DNA from: CAYRGC01 sp964601225
GTDB taxonomy: Bacteria > Patescibacteriota > Gracilibacteria > Peribacterales > Peribacteraceae
DNA length: 64,000 bases
Assembly (NCBI GenBank): GCA_964601225.1
Contig: CAZRMM010000002.1
Coordinates: 1-64,000, forward strand
Direction: 5' to 3'
How positions within the stretch are numbered: position 1 is the stretch's first letter; every line of letters starts with the position of its first letter. A model generated the notes under the pieces. That model was not told the DNA's origin and made no database searches. It saw only the letters and a program-made list of their open reading frames with translations. Below, piece after piece: positions 1 to 9,894 of the stretch. A program made the translations under genes and the position numbers.

Positions 1-186
1 ACTCGTAGAAAAGGATTGGACCGAGTTAGATGCGGAATTCCTTCGCACAGTGGTCCCTTCGGCTCGGCTCAGGGCAGGCTGCGACTNNNNNNNNNNNNNN
101 NNNNNNNNNNNNNNNNNNNNNNNNNNNNNNNNNNNNNNNNNNNNNNNNNNNNNNNNNNNNNNNNNNNNNNNNNNNNNNNNNNNNNN
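1..186. other. Duplicated contig end plus 100-N scaffold gap
   Basis: Positions 87-186 are exactly 100 N, the usual placeholder for a gap of unknown size. About 52 nt before the gap (3-54) are identical to the first bases after it (187-238), which encode the end of rpoD. After that overlap the left copy diverges into a GC-rich stretch (55-86) resembling small intergenic repeats, whereas the right copy continues the rpoD reading frame. The simplest reading is two contigs that overlap at a repeat-induced assembly break, so no gene should be called here. Confidence 0.85.
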
Positions 187-208
187 CGTAGAAAAGGATT
201 GGACCGAG

Positions 209-1687
209 TTAGATGCGGAATTCCTTCGCACAGTGGTCGCACTTCTGGATCTTCTCGCCGTCCTTCACGAGATCGACGAGGGTCCCGAGGCCGCACTGGG
301 GACAATCCTTGCCCTGCTTGAATGCCGGCGCGGAGGAGAAGCCGATGCGCTTGGGGATGCCGCCGTGCTCGCGGATCGTGAGTGAGCGGGGGTGGTCGCG
401 CATTTTCTGGAGCACCTTGGCCTCGATTTGGCGGATGCGCTCGCGAGTGACGCCGAACTCCTTTCCCACTTCCTCGAGGGTGTGACCGATGCCGTCACGC
501 AGTCCGAAGCGCATCTCGATGATCTTGCGCTCCCTGGGCGTGAGAAACTCGAGCATCGCGTGAACATTCTCCTTGCGTAGTTGGCGATTTGTGGCCTCGA
601 ACGGGTTCACTGCCTCCTCGTCTTCGATGAAATCGCCGAGCTTGCTGTCTTCCTCGGAACCGACGGGACTCTCGAGGGAGATGATGTCTTGGGAGATCTT
701 CTGGATATGTGCGACCTTCTTGATGTCCATCTCCATCTCGACCGCGAGTTCTTCCAGCGTGGGCTCGCGTCCGAGTTCCTGCACAAGACGGCGCTGCGTG
801 TGCGTGAGTTTGTTGATGGTCTCCACCATGTGCACGGGGATGCGGATCGTGCGGGCTTGGTCCGCGATGGCACGGGTGATGGCCTGGCGGATCCACCAGG
901 TGGCATAGGTCGAGAACTTGAAGCCGCGCTCCGGGTCGAACTTTTCGACCGCGCGGAAGAGACCGATGTTGCCCTCTTGGATGAGATCCAAGAACGAGAG
1001 GCCGCGTCCGATGTACTTCTTGGCGATAGAGACAACGAGACGGAGGTTCGCCTCGGCGAGCTGTTGCTTGGCGCTGGCATCGCCCTTGCGTATGCGACGG
1101 GCAAGCTCCACTTCCTTACGAGCGTCGATGAGCGGAACTCGTCCGATCTCCGAGAGGTACATGCGCACCGAATCGTTCGAAATCTCAAGCAGATCGATTT
1201 CTCGCTCCTTGCGGCGCTTCTTGCGCTCTTCCTCGCTCATGTCTTTGTCGCTGTCGACCGCAATGCCGGCCATGGCGATCATGCGCACGGCGTCGTCGCC
1301 CACGTCTCCGTCGAGAGTCTCCGCCTTCTCGTCCTTCTCGTCCGCGTCGTCATCATCGTCGCTGTCGGAAGCATCGTCGCCGGAAGCCACCTCGGAGAGA
1401 TCCTCCGTCGGCTCAGGAAGCTCCAGAGTGGAGGAACGCGCTTTTTTATCCCAAATGAGAGCATCTTTAACGTCGATGACCTGAATGCCGAGGTCCACGA
1501 GCAAGGAGTAAATATCGTCGAGCATGTCGACGTTCTCCTCGGCCGTGGGAACGGCAGCGATGATTTCCTGGTGCGTGACGTAGCGCTGTTCACGACCTTT
1601 TTTGATCAGATGCTTCACCTTTTCCGGAAAACGCTTTAAATCGTCATCCGTTGGCTGAGCGATGAACTTACGGGGATGAGAGGCCAT
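209..1687 (-). CDS. rpoD: RNA polymerase primary sigma factor RpoD (sigma70) with C-terminal zinc ribbon
   Basis: Primary sigma factor that directs RNA polymerase to housekeeping promoters. The 492-residue protein has a region 1.1-like N-terminus (about 1-80), a very acidic linker rich in D/E (about 95-160), sigma70 region 2 with the -10-binding helix (STYATWWIRQAITRAI), region 3, and region 4 with the helix-turn-helix VTRERIRQIEAKVL. The start is the ATG at 1687; an upstream in-frame TTG would add seven residues without homology. Unusually, region 4 is followed by about 45 extra residues ending in CPQC and CDHC, a predicted four-cysteine zinc ribbon, where the family normally stops. dnaG lies directly upstream, as in the classical macromolecular synthesis operon, but rpoD also has its own promoter. 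Confidence 0.96.
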   Translation of the reverse strand: MASHPRKFIAQPTDDDLKRFPEKVKHLIKKGREQRYVTHQEIIAAVPTAEENVDMLDDIYSLLVDLGIQVIDVKDALIWDKKARSSTLELPEPTEDLSEVASGDDASDSDDDDDADEKDEKAETLDGDVGDDAVRMIAMAGIAVDSDKDMSEEERKKRRKEREIDLLEISNDSVRMYLSEIGRVPLIDARKEVELARRIRKGDASAKQQLAEANLRLVVSIAKKYIGRGLSFLDLIQEGNIGLFRAVEKFDPERGFKFSTYATWWIRQAITRAIADQARTIRIPVHMVETINKLTHTQRRLVQELGREPTLEELAVEMEMDIKKVAHIQKISQDIISLESPVGSEEDSKLGDFIEDEEAVNPFEATNRQLRKENVHAMLEFLTPRERKIIEMRFGLRDGIGHTLEEVGKEFGVTRERIRQIEAKVLQKMRDHPRSLTIREHGGIPKRIGFSSAPAFKQGKDCPQCGLGTLVDLVKDGEKIQKCDHCAKEFRI

Positions 1688-1728
1688 ATCGAGAGTGGAC
1701 CCGTTCAAACGGGGCCCGTGCGAAGAAA

Positions 1729-1757
1729 AGAATACTGAATCCGCTGGCGAATGCCAA
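1729..1757 (-). promoter_or_regulatory. Predicted sigma70 promoter of rpoD
   Basis: On the minus strand TTGGCA (1752-1757), a 17-nt spacer and TATTCT (1729-1734). The predicted transcript starts near 1722, giving a leader of about 35 nt that contains a short GC hairpin (about 1700-1720) and no Shine-Dalgarno. Confidence 0.65.
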
Positions 1758-1795
1758 GCCCCTCCCCTCTCGAAAATTCGAGAAAATGGGAAGCC

Positions 1796-3550
1796 CTATT
1801 TTACCTTCTGCATCAACTTGAGCACCTCTTGATACTGATTCTGCAGGGCCGCTTCGTCATCGCGGCGTCCGCCCATGCGGGCATCGAGCAACTGACGCGC
1901 GATTTGCTGCTGCTTGATGCGCAAAAAGTCACGATTTGCCTGTTTGCAGTTCTTCCGGATCTCGCGGGCCGCGAGGGACTCGGACCACTCCGCGAGATTG
2001 TGATGCTCCAGGTAGAGCAGAAGAAGGGAGACTCGCTCGCGATGTTCCTCCGGAACCGGAAGGTGTTCCGGCAGGAGCTTAGGAATGTCGGCGGGCGCAT
2101 CTTTCACCGCCACAAAAAGCGCTGCCGTAAGCCCTTCTCCGGGAACGATCATCTCCGGCAGTAAGTGACGCAACTGAGGATAGTAACAAAAGAGGCCCAG
2201 GGCGATCTCGGCTGCAGAAAAAAGCTCGGCATCGGAACGGGTCGCCGCAGTTTCCGCGCGCGGCTTCGGCAAGACTGACGCACGTTCGATCGCGCGGAGA
2301 TCCTGCTCTATTGCCCCCTCGGTAGTTTGGAACACTGTCGCGGCCTTGCGGAGATAATCGTCCCGCTCGACGGCCGATGGCAGGGCACGCAACAAGCGCA
2401 AGAAACGGGAAAGCGCCTGACGTTTTTCCAGGGCATTGCTCAAGTCCAAAGAAAGCGTCTGACGGAGCACGACATCGATATACGGCTGGGGCGATTTCGT
2501 CAGGAGATCTTTTAATTGCGCCGGATCGTGAGCGAGAATCTCGCTCGGATCTTTTTCCGGAAGAATCACCGCCTCCACATGAAGACCTTCCGCTGCCAGC
2601 AATGGAAATGCTCTCTCCATTGCCTCTTGACCGGCCCGATCGCTGTCGAGACAAAGCACGATCGTCTGGGCGTAGCGCCTGAGAAGCCTCGCATGCTCGG
2701 CAGTCAAAGCCGTACCGCAGGCGGCTATGGCATTCGTTACCCCAACGCGGTGGCAAGCAAGGACGTCGAAATACCCTTCTACGATGACAGCTTTCCCGCT
2801 TTCACGCATGGCCTCCTTGGCGCGGTGCAGGCCGTAGAGAACGGCGCTTTTGTGATAAAGGATGCCGTCGCTGGAATTGATGTACTTCGCATCGTCATTG
2901 GAAAGAGTGCGCCCACCGAACCCCACGACCTGCCCTTGCGGGTCGTGAATCGGAAACATCAAACGGTTTCTGAATCGGTCATATGCTCTTTCTTCCTGCA
3001 GATCGCGCTGAATCGCAAGCCCGGATGTAATGAGATCGCTTTTGCTGAAACCCGATTTCAGAAGATGGTCATATGTCGATGTGAACCCGTCGGGCGCCAC
3101 GCCGAGCTCGAACTCCGCGATCTGTTCGGCGGGCACAGCACGTTTCCTGAGATATTCCTGGGCGGGCGCGCTTCCCGAAAGCTTCTCCTTATAAAAAGCG
3201 AGCGCTGCCTTGAGGCACTCGCGCGCGCGGTCCTTCTCGTCCTTCTTCGGCGCGTGCTGCGCGGAAACGCGCTTCTCGAGCTGCACGCCGGCGCGCTCCG
3301 CGAGGTCGCGGATCGCCGTGGGGAAATCCACTCCTTCGATCTTCTGGTAGAAACTGAAAATGTCTCCGCCGCTCTGGCACGCGAAGCAATACGCGATGCC
3401 CTTGTCCGGTGAGACCAGGAGACTTGGCTTGGAATCGTTATGGAACGGACACAGCGCGACGAAGTTCCTGCCTTTTTTTTGCAACTGGCAATATCCGCCC
3501 ACGAGTTGCTCGATCGGAAGCCGCGCCTTTATCTGCTGTACATCGTCCAT
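1796..3550 (-). CDS. dnaG: DNA primase DnaG
   Basis: Synthesises RNA primers at the replication fork. The 584-residue product has an N-terminal CHC2 zinc domain with ligands C34, H37, C55 and C58, followed by the TOPRIM catalytic core with VIVEGYFD and LCLDSDRAG, and a helical C-terminal part expected to contact the helicase. The start at 3550 (MDDVQQIK) is chosen because family homology begins there; extending to 3601 would read through the promoter-like TATACT at 3566-3571. No Shine-Dalgarno precedes the ATG; the leader is pyrimidine-rich. Its stop is about 40 nt upstream of the rpoD -35 element, so the two genes probably form a dnaG-rpoD unit with an internal rpoD promoter. Confidence 0.95.
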   Translation of the reverse strand: MDDVQQIKARLPIEQLVGGYCQLQKKGRNFVALCPFHNDSKPSLLVSPDKGIAYCFACQSGGDIFSFYQKIEGVDFPTAIRDLAERAGVQLEKRVSAQHAPKKDEKDRARECLKAALAFYKEKLSGSAPAQEYLRKRAVPAEQIAEFELGVAPDGFTSTYDHLLKSGFSKSDLITSGLAIQRDLQEERAYDRFRNRLMFPIHDPQGQVVGFGGRTLSNDDAKYINSSDGILYHKSAVLYGLHRAKEAMRESGKAVIVEGYFDVLACHRVGVTNAIAACGTALTAEHARLLRRYAQTIVLCLDSDRAGQEAMERAFPLLAAEGLHVEAVILPEKDPSEILAHDPAQLKDLLTKSPQPYIDVVLRQTLSLDLSNALEKRQALSRFLRLLRALPSAVERDDYLRKAATVFQTTEGAIEQDLRAIERASVLPKPRAETAATRSDAELFSAAEIALGLFCYYPQLRHLLPEMIVPGEGLTAALFVAVKDAPADIPKLLPEHLPVPEEHRERVSLLLLYLEHHNLAEWSESLAAREIRKNCKQANRDFLRIKQQQIARQLLDARMGGRRDDEAALQNQYQEVLKLMQKVK

Positions 3551-3578
3551 AGTCGGAGGAGAGAAAGTATACCTGACG

Positions 3579-3637
3579 AAGGCAGAAAGGCAGCAGGGCA
3601 AGACTGAAACCTTCTGCCTTCCTTCCCCGCTGCCCTT
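3579..3637. repeat. Microrepeat palindrome, unit AAGGCAG
   Basis: Left arm 3579-3601 carries degenerate copies of AAGGCAG; right arm 3610-3637 carries the reverse complement (CTGCCTT, CTGCCCTTT). It sits between the stop of the rRNA methyltransferase gene and the dnaG promoter and could fold as a hairpin on either strand. It belongs to the same architectural class as the elements at 28538, 38599, 41168, 45304, 47821, 50926 and 57740. Confidence 0.6.
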
Positions 3638-5065
3638 TTATGAGCGCTGCACCACCCACCGCGGCAATCGATTCCACAACTTCCCTTCCTTCGCGAGGCT
3701 CGTCCCGACGCAGAAGCCCTTGTGGATCAGGAGCGTGTCGCCGCGGAGAGCCGGTTCGCACGGGATGTCCTTGCCGTCGAGAAGGTCGCGCAGCTGCTGC
3801 TCGGTGATCTCGAGGCGGCTCGCCGTCGCTTCCGTGCCGCGCAGCGTCGCCGTCTCGTGGCTCAAGCGAATGCGCTCCGTGTCGAGGCGCTTGGCGAACG
3901 GGATCCCGAGCGCGTAGTCCTGCACGGGCAACTTGAACTTGGCCACCTCGAGCGTGGAGAGCAGGAGCTGATCGACGCGCAGGAAGAGCCGGTCGTCGCC
4001 CCGGAGCATGGGCGCGCCGAACATCTCGGTCATGTGCTCGGCGACGTCGCGCTGACGCGAGACGGGCAGTTCCTCCTCCTGCAACCGAGCACGGTCCATC
4101 GGCTCGACTCCGCGGGTGGGCGCCGTCTTCTGGAACACCGCCGCAAAGAATCCCTCGACGTCGTGCACGTGGGGCCAGAGCCGGACCATAGGGACTGGGG
4201 ACTGGGAAACAGGGACGAGAGCCCGTTGCACGACTTCGCTGTCGGCAATCGCCTTTTCCATCCAGTCACTAGTCCCTAGTCCCCCTCTTGGGTCTATCGC
4301 CGTCACCTGACCATCGAATTTCTTCAGAATCGACAATACCACCTCCTCATTCTCCTCCGGCGTCAGCGTGCACGTGGAGTACACGATGCGCCCGCCGACC
4401 TTCGTCGCGTGGATCGCCGATTCGAGGAGCTCACGCTGGAGCTTCGCCATCTTTCCGACGTTTTCGGGCGAGCAGTAGTCGAGGGCGTCGCTGTCCTTGC
4501 GGCTCGTGCCCTGCGCGGTGCACGGCGCGTCGCAGAGCACGCGGTCGAAGCGCTCGGTCATGTGCTTGGCGAACCACTGTCCCACCTTCTTCGTCATCAG
4601 GTAGTTGATCACGCCGCTGCGGTGCAACGCGGTCTTGAGGGTCCACAGGCGCTTCTCCTGCATGTCGTTGCACACGAGCACGCCGGTGTTGCCCATCTTC
4701 GCGGCGAGCTGCGTGCTCTTACTGCCGGGAGCCGCGCTCATGTCGAGCACCGTCTGCCCGGGGTGCACGTCGAGGAGTTCCGGCGGCAGCATGCTCGCGG
4801 CTTCCTGCATGTAGACGGCTCCAAGGAGGTGCAAAAGATCGCGGCCGAGCGCCTTGCTCCGATCCTCGCGATCGATGAAGAACCCTTCCGCGCACCACGG
4901 CACGGGTGTGAGCATCCACTGCTGCTCGTTGGCCCACGCGTGGAACTGCTCCGGCGTGCACTTGAGGGTGTTCACACGCACGCACTTCCTGAGCGGCTTC
5001 TCACTGGAGTCCAGGAGCGCCTGCAGATCGGTGAACGCCGCATACCGGTCGAACGGATGGGACAT
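3638..5065 (-). CDS. rsmF: NOL1/NOP2/Sun-family rRNA (cytosine-C5) methyltransferase, RsmF-like
   Basis: SAM-dependent m5C methyltransferase of 16S rRNA. The 475-residue protein shows the SAM motif DMSAAPGSKS, catalytic motif IV CDAPCTAQG and motif VI STCTLTPEENE, followed by a C-terminal RNA-binding region of about 110 residues as in RsmF rather than the shorter RsmB. The start is the ATG at 5065, eight nt after a TATACT -10 box (5074-5079), implying an almost leaderless mRNA. Between the motif VI region and a conserved WPHVHDVEGFFAA block there is an in-frame stretch of about 31 codons encoded by a palindromic repeat (4191-4284) that looks inserted. The exact target base cannot be read from sequence, so RsmB remains possible. 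Confidence 0.85.
   Translation of the reverse strand: MSHPFDRYAAFTDLQALLDSSEKPLRKCVRVNTLKCTPEQFHAWANEQQWMLTPVPWCAEGFFIDREDRSKALGRDLLHLLGAVYMQEAASMLPPELLDVHPGQTVLDMSAAPGSKSTQLAAKMGNTGVLVCNDMQEKRLWTLKTALHRSGVINYLMTKKVGQWFAKHMTERFDRVLCDAPCTAQGTSRKDSDALDYCSPENVGKMAKLQRELLESAIHATKVGGRIVYSTCTLTPEENEEVVLSILKKFDGQVTAIDPRGGLGTSDWMEKAIADSEVVQRALVPVSQSPVPMVRLWPHVHDVEGFFAAVFQKTAPTRGVEPMDRARLQEEELPVSRQRDVAEHMTEMFGAPMLRGDDRLFLRVDQLLLSTLEVAKFKLPVQDYALGIPFAKRLDTERIRLSHETATLRGTEATASRLEITEQQLRDLLDGKDIPCEPALRGDTLLIHKGFCVGTSLAKEGKLWNRLPRWVVQRS
4191..4284. repeat. In-frame microrepeat palindrome inside rsmF, unit GGGACTRG
   Basis: Left arm 4191-4215 reads GGGACTGGGGACTGGG on the plus strand; right arm 4263-4284 is its degenerate reverse complement (CACTAGTCCCTAGTCCCC). 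All other elements of this architecture in the window lie between genes. This one is translated in frame as part of the methyltransferase, comparable in principle to the palindromic elements inserted in Rickettsia genes. Confidence 0.65.
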
Positions 5066-5073
5066 GGGCAAGG

Positions 5074-5079
5074 AGTATA
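5074..5079 (-). promoter_or_regulatory. -10 box (TATACT) of rsmF
   Basis: TATACT on the minus strand ends eight nt before the ATG at 5065. A start site 6-8 nt downstream would fall on the start codon. No convincing -35 is visible. Confidence 0.5.
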
Positions 5080-5131
5080 ATTGACGCGCGGAAAGAAGGA
5101 TATGTAGCCTGTCACGTTTTTCGCGCTCAGC

Positions 5132-5860
5132 GTGTCTGTCAGTATCGACAGCATCGGCTCGGGGTCACGGGAAATCTTCGTCGTACCGGGCATCGTGGAC
5201 GCCCCGGGGGATTGGAAAGAACTGGCAAAGGAAATGGGCGCATCGCTTTGCCTGCTGCAAAAACCGAAACCGGAAAAGGGGAAGCAGGACGAGGAGGCCT
5301 GGCGATCACAATGGAGAGAAAGCCTACAGGCGCTTCTCAGGAATGCCGACGTCATCATGGCGCATTCGGCGGGAGGACTCGACGTGCTGCATATCGCGCA
5401 TGCATTGCGCGCCAAGCTCCTGATTCTCCTCGCTCCTCCCACGCAAAAATCGTTCAGCATTCTCAAGACAACTCAAGCGGAAAATCACTGGCAAGAACCG
5501 GAAAAGAGAATGACTCACGAGTTGCTCGCCCCCCTCTGTGATGGCATGGACCCTGAGACCTATCGAGCGATGTTGGATCGACACGCTGCGTCGTACGGCA
5601 CCCACATCGCACCCATATTGAAGCGAGAGCGGCCGAACGAATCGACCGTGACAATCGAAAAGGCGAGAGAGCTGCTGAGGAGCACAGGTTTTCCCGTCGT
5701 GGTGATCGATGGCAAGAAGGATCCGTGGTCGCACCCGGTGCGACGCGATTCCATGACCAAGGGGTTCGGACACGTAACGGTCCATGAAGTGGACACTGGA
5801 CACTTTCCGCATGTGGAAAGACCTTCGGACCTCAACGAAATACTTGCAGAAAAGTACTAA
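5132..5860 (+). CDS. Alpha/beta-hydrolase family protein
   Basis: Probable serine hydrolase of 242 residues with unknown substrate. An early strand/loop (FVVPGIVDAPGDW) is followed by the nucleophile elbow AHSAGG (Ser about 77), an acidic residue in GKKDPW (about 195) and a histidine in TGHFPH (about 223), consistent with a Ser-Asp-His triad. The first elbow residue is Ala instead of the usual Gly (A-x-S-x-G), as seen in some hydrolases of this superfamily. There is no signal peptide, so it is likely cytoplasmic. The GTG at 5132 is the only reasonable start before the conserved core. It is divergent from the rRNA methyltransferase gene, with about 65 nt shared for both promoters. Confidence 0.8.
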   Translation: MSVSIDSIGSGSREIFVVPGIVDAPGDWKELAKEMGASLCLLQKPKPEKGKQDEEAWRSQWRESLQALLRNADVIMAHSAGGLDVLHIAHALRAKLLILLAPPTQKSFSILKTTQAENHWQEPEKRMTHELLAPLCDGMDPETYRAMLDRHAASYGTHIAPILKRERPNESTVTIEKARELLRSTGFPVVVIDGKKDPWSHPVRRDSMTKGFGHVTVHEVDTGHFPHVERPSDLNEILAEKY

Positions 5861-5906
5861 ATTTCAGCTCAGGTATAAGCTAAAATCACTCTCCCGGCTC
5901 GGTTTC

Positions 5907-5934
5907 TTGAATGAGAAATTGACAAGGATATCAT
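5907..5934 (+). promoter_or_regulatory. Predicted sigma70 promoter, leaderless type
   Basis: TTGAAT (5907-5912), 16-nt spacer, TATCAT (5929-5934), then only seven nt to the ATG at 5942. Confidence 0.6.
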
Positions 5935-5941
5935 ACATTTT

Positions 5942-6367
5942 ATGTCGGCCATCCCGGATCAACTGGTTCAATGGAGACAATCGCTGAACTCCCTTGATTC
6001 CACGCCGTGCAGATTTGCCCACCACGGTGAAGAACAGGATTTTCCCCTTTGTCCCGCGACGATCCAAAACACTCGTCACGGGTGCGCTCATGCGATGGCC
6101 TACGTTCTGAAGATGGTCATTCTGGACATGGAAAGAGAAGGTTTCCTTACGAGAGGAGAGAGCTCTCTCCTACGCCGCAGAATGGTCTCTACAAGTCATA
6201 CACTCGTACACGAACAGGATTTTCGCGTCGCTCTGGACCCTCTGACTACGCAAGAGCTCACGATGATTTATCGCGGTCAAGGAAACATCATCGACGAACG
6301 CGACGCAATCGCCAAGGCACTTTTGGTGCTGATAGACGGGGGTGCTACTTGTGAAAACGTAGCATGA
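5942..6367 (+). CDS. Hypothetical protein (141 aa)
   Basis: I do not recognise this family. The protein is soluble, without signal peptide or membrane segment. It contains a histidine/cysteine-rich early part (CRFAHHGEEQDFPLC, then HGCAHAM) that could bind metal, followed by a predicted helical C-terminal half. The start ATG at 5942 is supported by a promoter whose -10 ends seven nt upstream. It is convergent with leuS, with eight nt between the stops, and appears monocistronic. Codon composition matches its neighbours, so it is probably a genuine gene. Confidence 0.65.
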   Translation: MSAIPDQLVQWRQSLNSLDSTPCRFAHHGEEQDFPLCPATIQNTRHGCAHAMAYVLKMVILDMEREGFLTRGESSLLRRRMVSTSHTLVHEQDFRVALDPLTTQELTMIYRGQGNIIDERDAIAKALLVLIDGGATCENVA

Positions 6368-6375
6368 TCCTTCTC

Positions 6376-8757
<2,382 letters not shown>

Positions 8758-8763
8758 GCGGAA

Positions 8764-8769
8764 AGTGTA
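8764..8769 (-). promoter_or_regulatory. -10 box (GGC-TACACT) of leuS
   Basis: TACACT on the minus strand ends six nt before the leuS ATG. The same GGCTACACT string occurs before the M24 peptidase gene at 19923. Confidence 0.5.
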
Positions 8770-8818
8770 GCCTTTTCCCTTCTTGAAAGAAAATCTCTTT
8801 CATAACCATGGCATAAAA

Positions 8819-8847
8819 TTGACTTCTGACAAACTCTGCCCAAAATA
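8819..8847 (+). promoter_or_regulatory. Predicted promoter, leaderless type
   Basis: TTGACT (8819-8824), 17-nt spacer and AAAATA (8842-8847), five nt before the ATG at 8853. The -10 is weak but the spacing is ideal. Confidence 0.5.
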
Positions 8848-8852
8848 CGCAC

Positions 8853-9782
8853 ATGAATTCTCCGAACAATAATTTGTACGGTTCCCTCGAAACCTTCACA
8901 AGGGAAGCCGGCGACCTCATCCAAGAAGGAAGGGATCAGAATAACCCGCACGAAACCCTGAGGAATGTGCATGCGTCGTGGATGAAGAACATTGACCCAG
9001 TGACCCCAGCCGACCCCGATCTTGATCCTGACCACGTCAGTGCGTATCTACGGAAATGGTACCGTAACGGCCGCCAGCGAGACGTGCTTGTGCATCAGGA
9101 GATCGACTTCTTGCGCGAACGCTTCGGAGCGATCGACCGTGATGGCTCCCTGGAAAGTCAAAGCCTGAAAACGACTCTCGCCTTGCGCATCGCCGCCGTC
9201 GCGGAAGCCGCGCGCATGATCATGAAAGGCGTGCGGGATGATCCCTCTATACAGAACATTCGCAAGACCGAAACGATCACCGAAACGTTGCGCTGGGTTC
9301 AGCGCAAAAGAGAACCGGGTAAAACGAAAATTGCCCTGGAAATGATCCTCCAACAAGGGACCCTGGCCGCAAAGCGTCTCGGGGTGGCGGTTGCGAGCAC
9401 CGCTCCGTTTGCGGGAACACTCAAAGGCCTGCTCGACGACGTCTCCTCGACGCTGCTTGCAACGAACTTTCTGCACCGAGATGAGAAAACAGGCATGGTC
9501 GCCAAAGGCGAGTGCATGGCGTCGGCCATCTATCACAACACCGAGCCGGAGAGCATCACGATCAACGGAAGAGAATTTTCCTACTCTTTCAAAAAAAACG
9601 GAATCAAAGCCCTCAGCATGGATGGAGCCAGCATCCTCGATACCATGCCTTCCACGGCGACGACGGCTCTTATCACGCACTTCCTTGCCACCGCCGACGA
9701 TCCCCGCGAAGGGCCCAATGACCCGCCGATCCCAAGCAAGATCCCCGTCGTCAATATCCTTTCCTGGATGAGACAGAAGTGA
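8853..9782 (+). CDS. Hypothetical protein (309 aa)
   Basis: Unrecognised soluble protein without signal peptide or transmembrane segment. The N-terminal two thirds are predicted mostly helical and charged; residues about 170-200 (LAAKRLGVAVASTAPFAGTL) are more hydrophobic but too short and polar for a sure membrane helix. The C-terminal third is mixed alpha/beta. It stands alone between divergent leuS and der and has its own promoter. It could be a lineage-specific protein; no catalytic motif is visible. Confidence 0.65.
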   Translation: MNSPNNNLYGSLETFTREAGDLIQEGRDQNNPHETLRNVHASWMKNIDPVTPADPDLDPDHVSAYLRKWYRNGRQRDVLVHQEIDFLRERFGAIDRDGSLESQSLKTTLALRIAAVAEAARMIMKGVRDDPSIQNIRKTETITETLRWVQRKREPGKTKIALEMILQQGTLAAKRLGVAVASTAPFAGTLKGLLDDVSSTLLATNFLHRDEKTGMVAKGECMASAIYHNTEPESITINGREFSYSFKKNGIKALSMDGASILDTMPSTATTALITHFLATADDPREGPNDPPIPSKIPVVNILSWMRQK

Positions 9783-9894
9783 TAGCGGACTTTTGGCTTC
9801 CTGAAGACACCGATTGACGGTACACTCCGTCCGATATGGCCAACCCCTCGGCGCAATCGGGGGGACAGCCGTACGCAAGACTTTTTGGAAGCTT

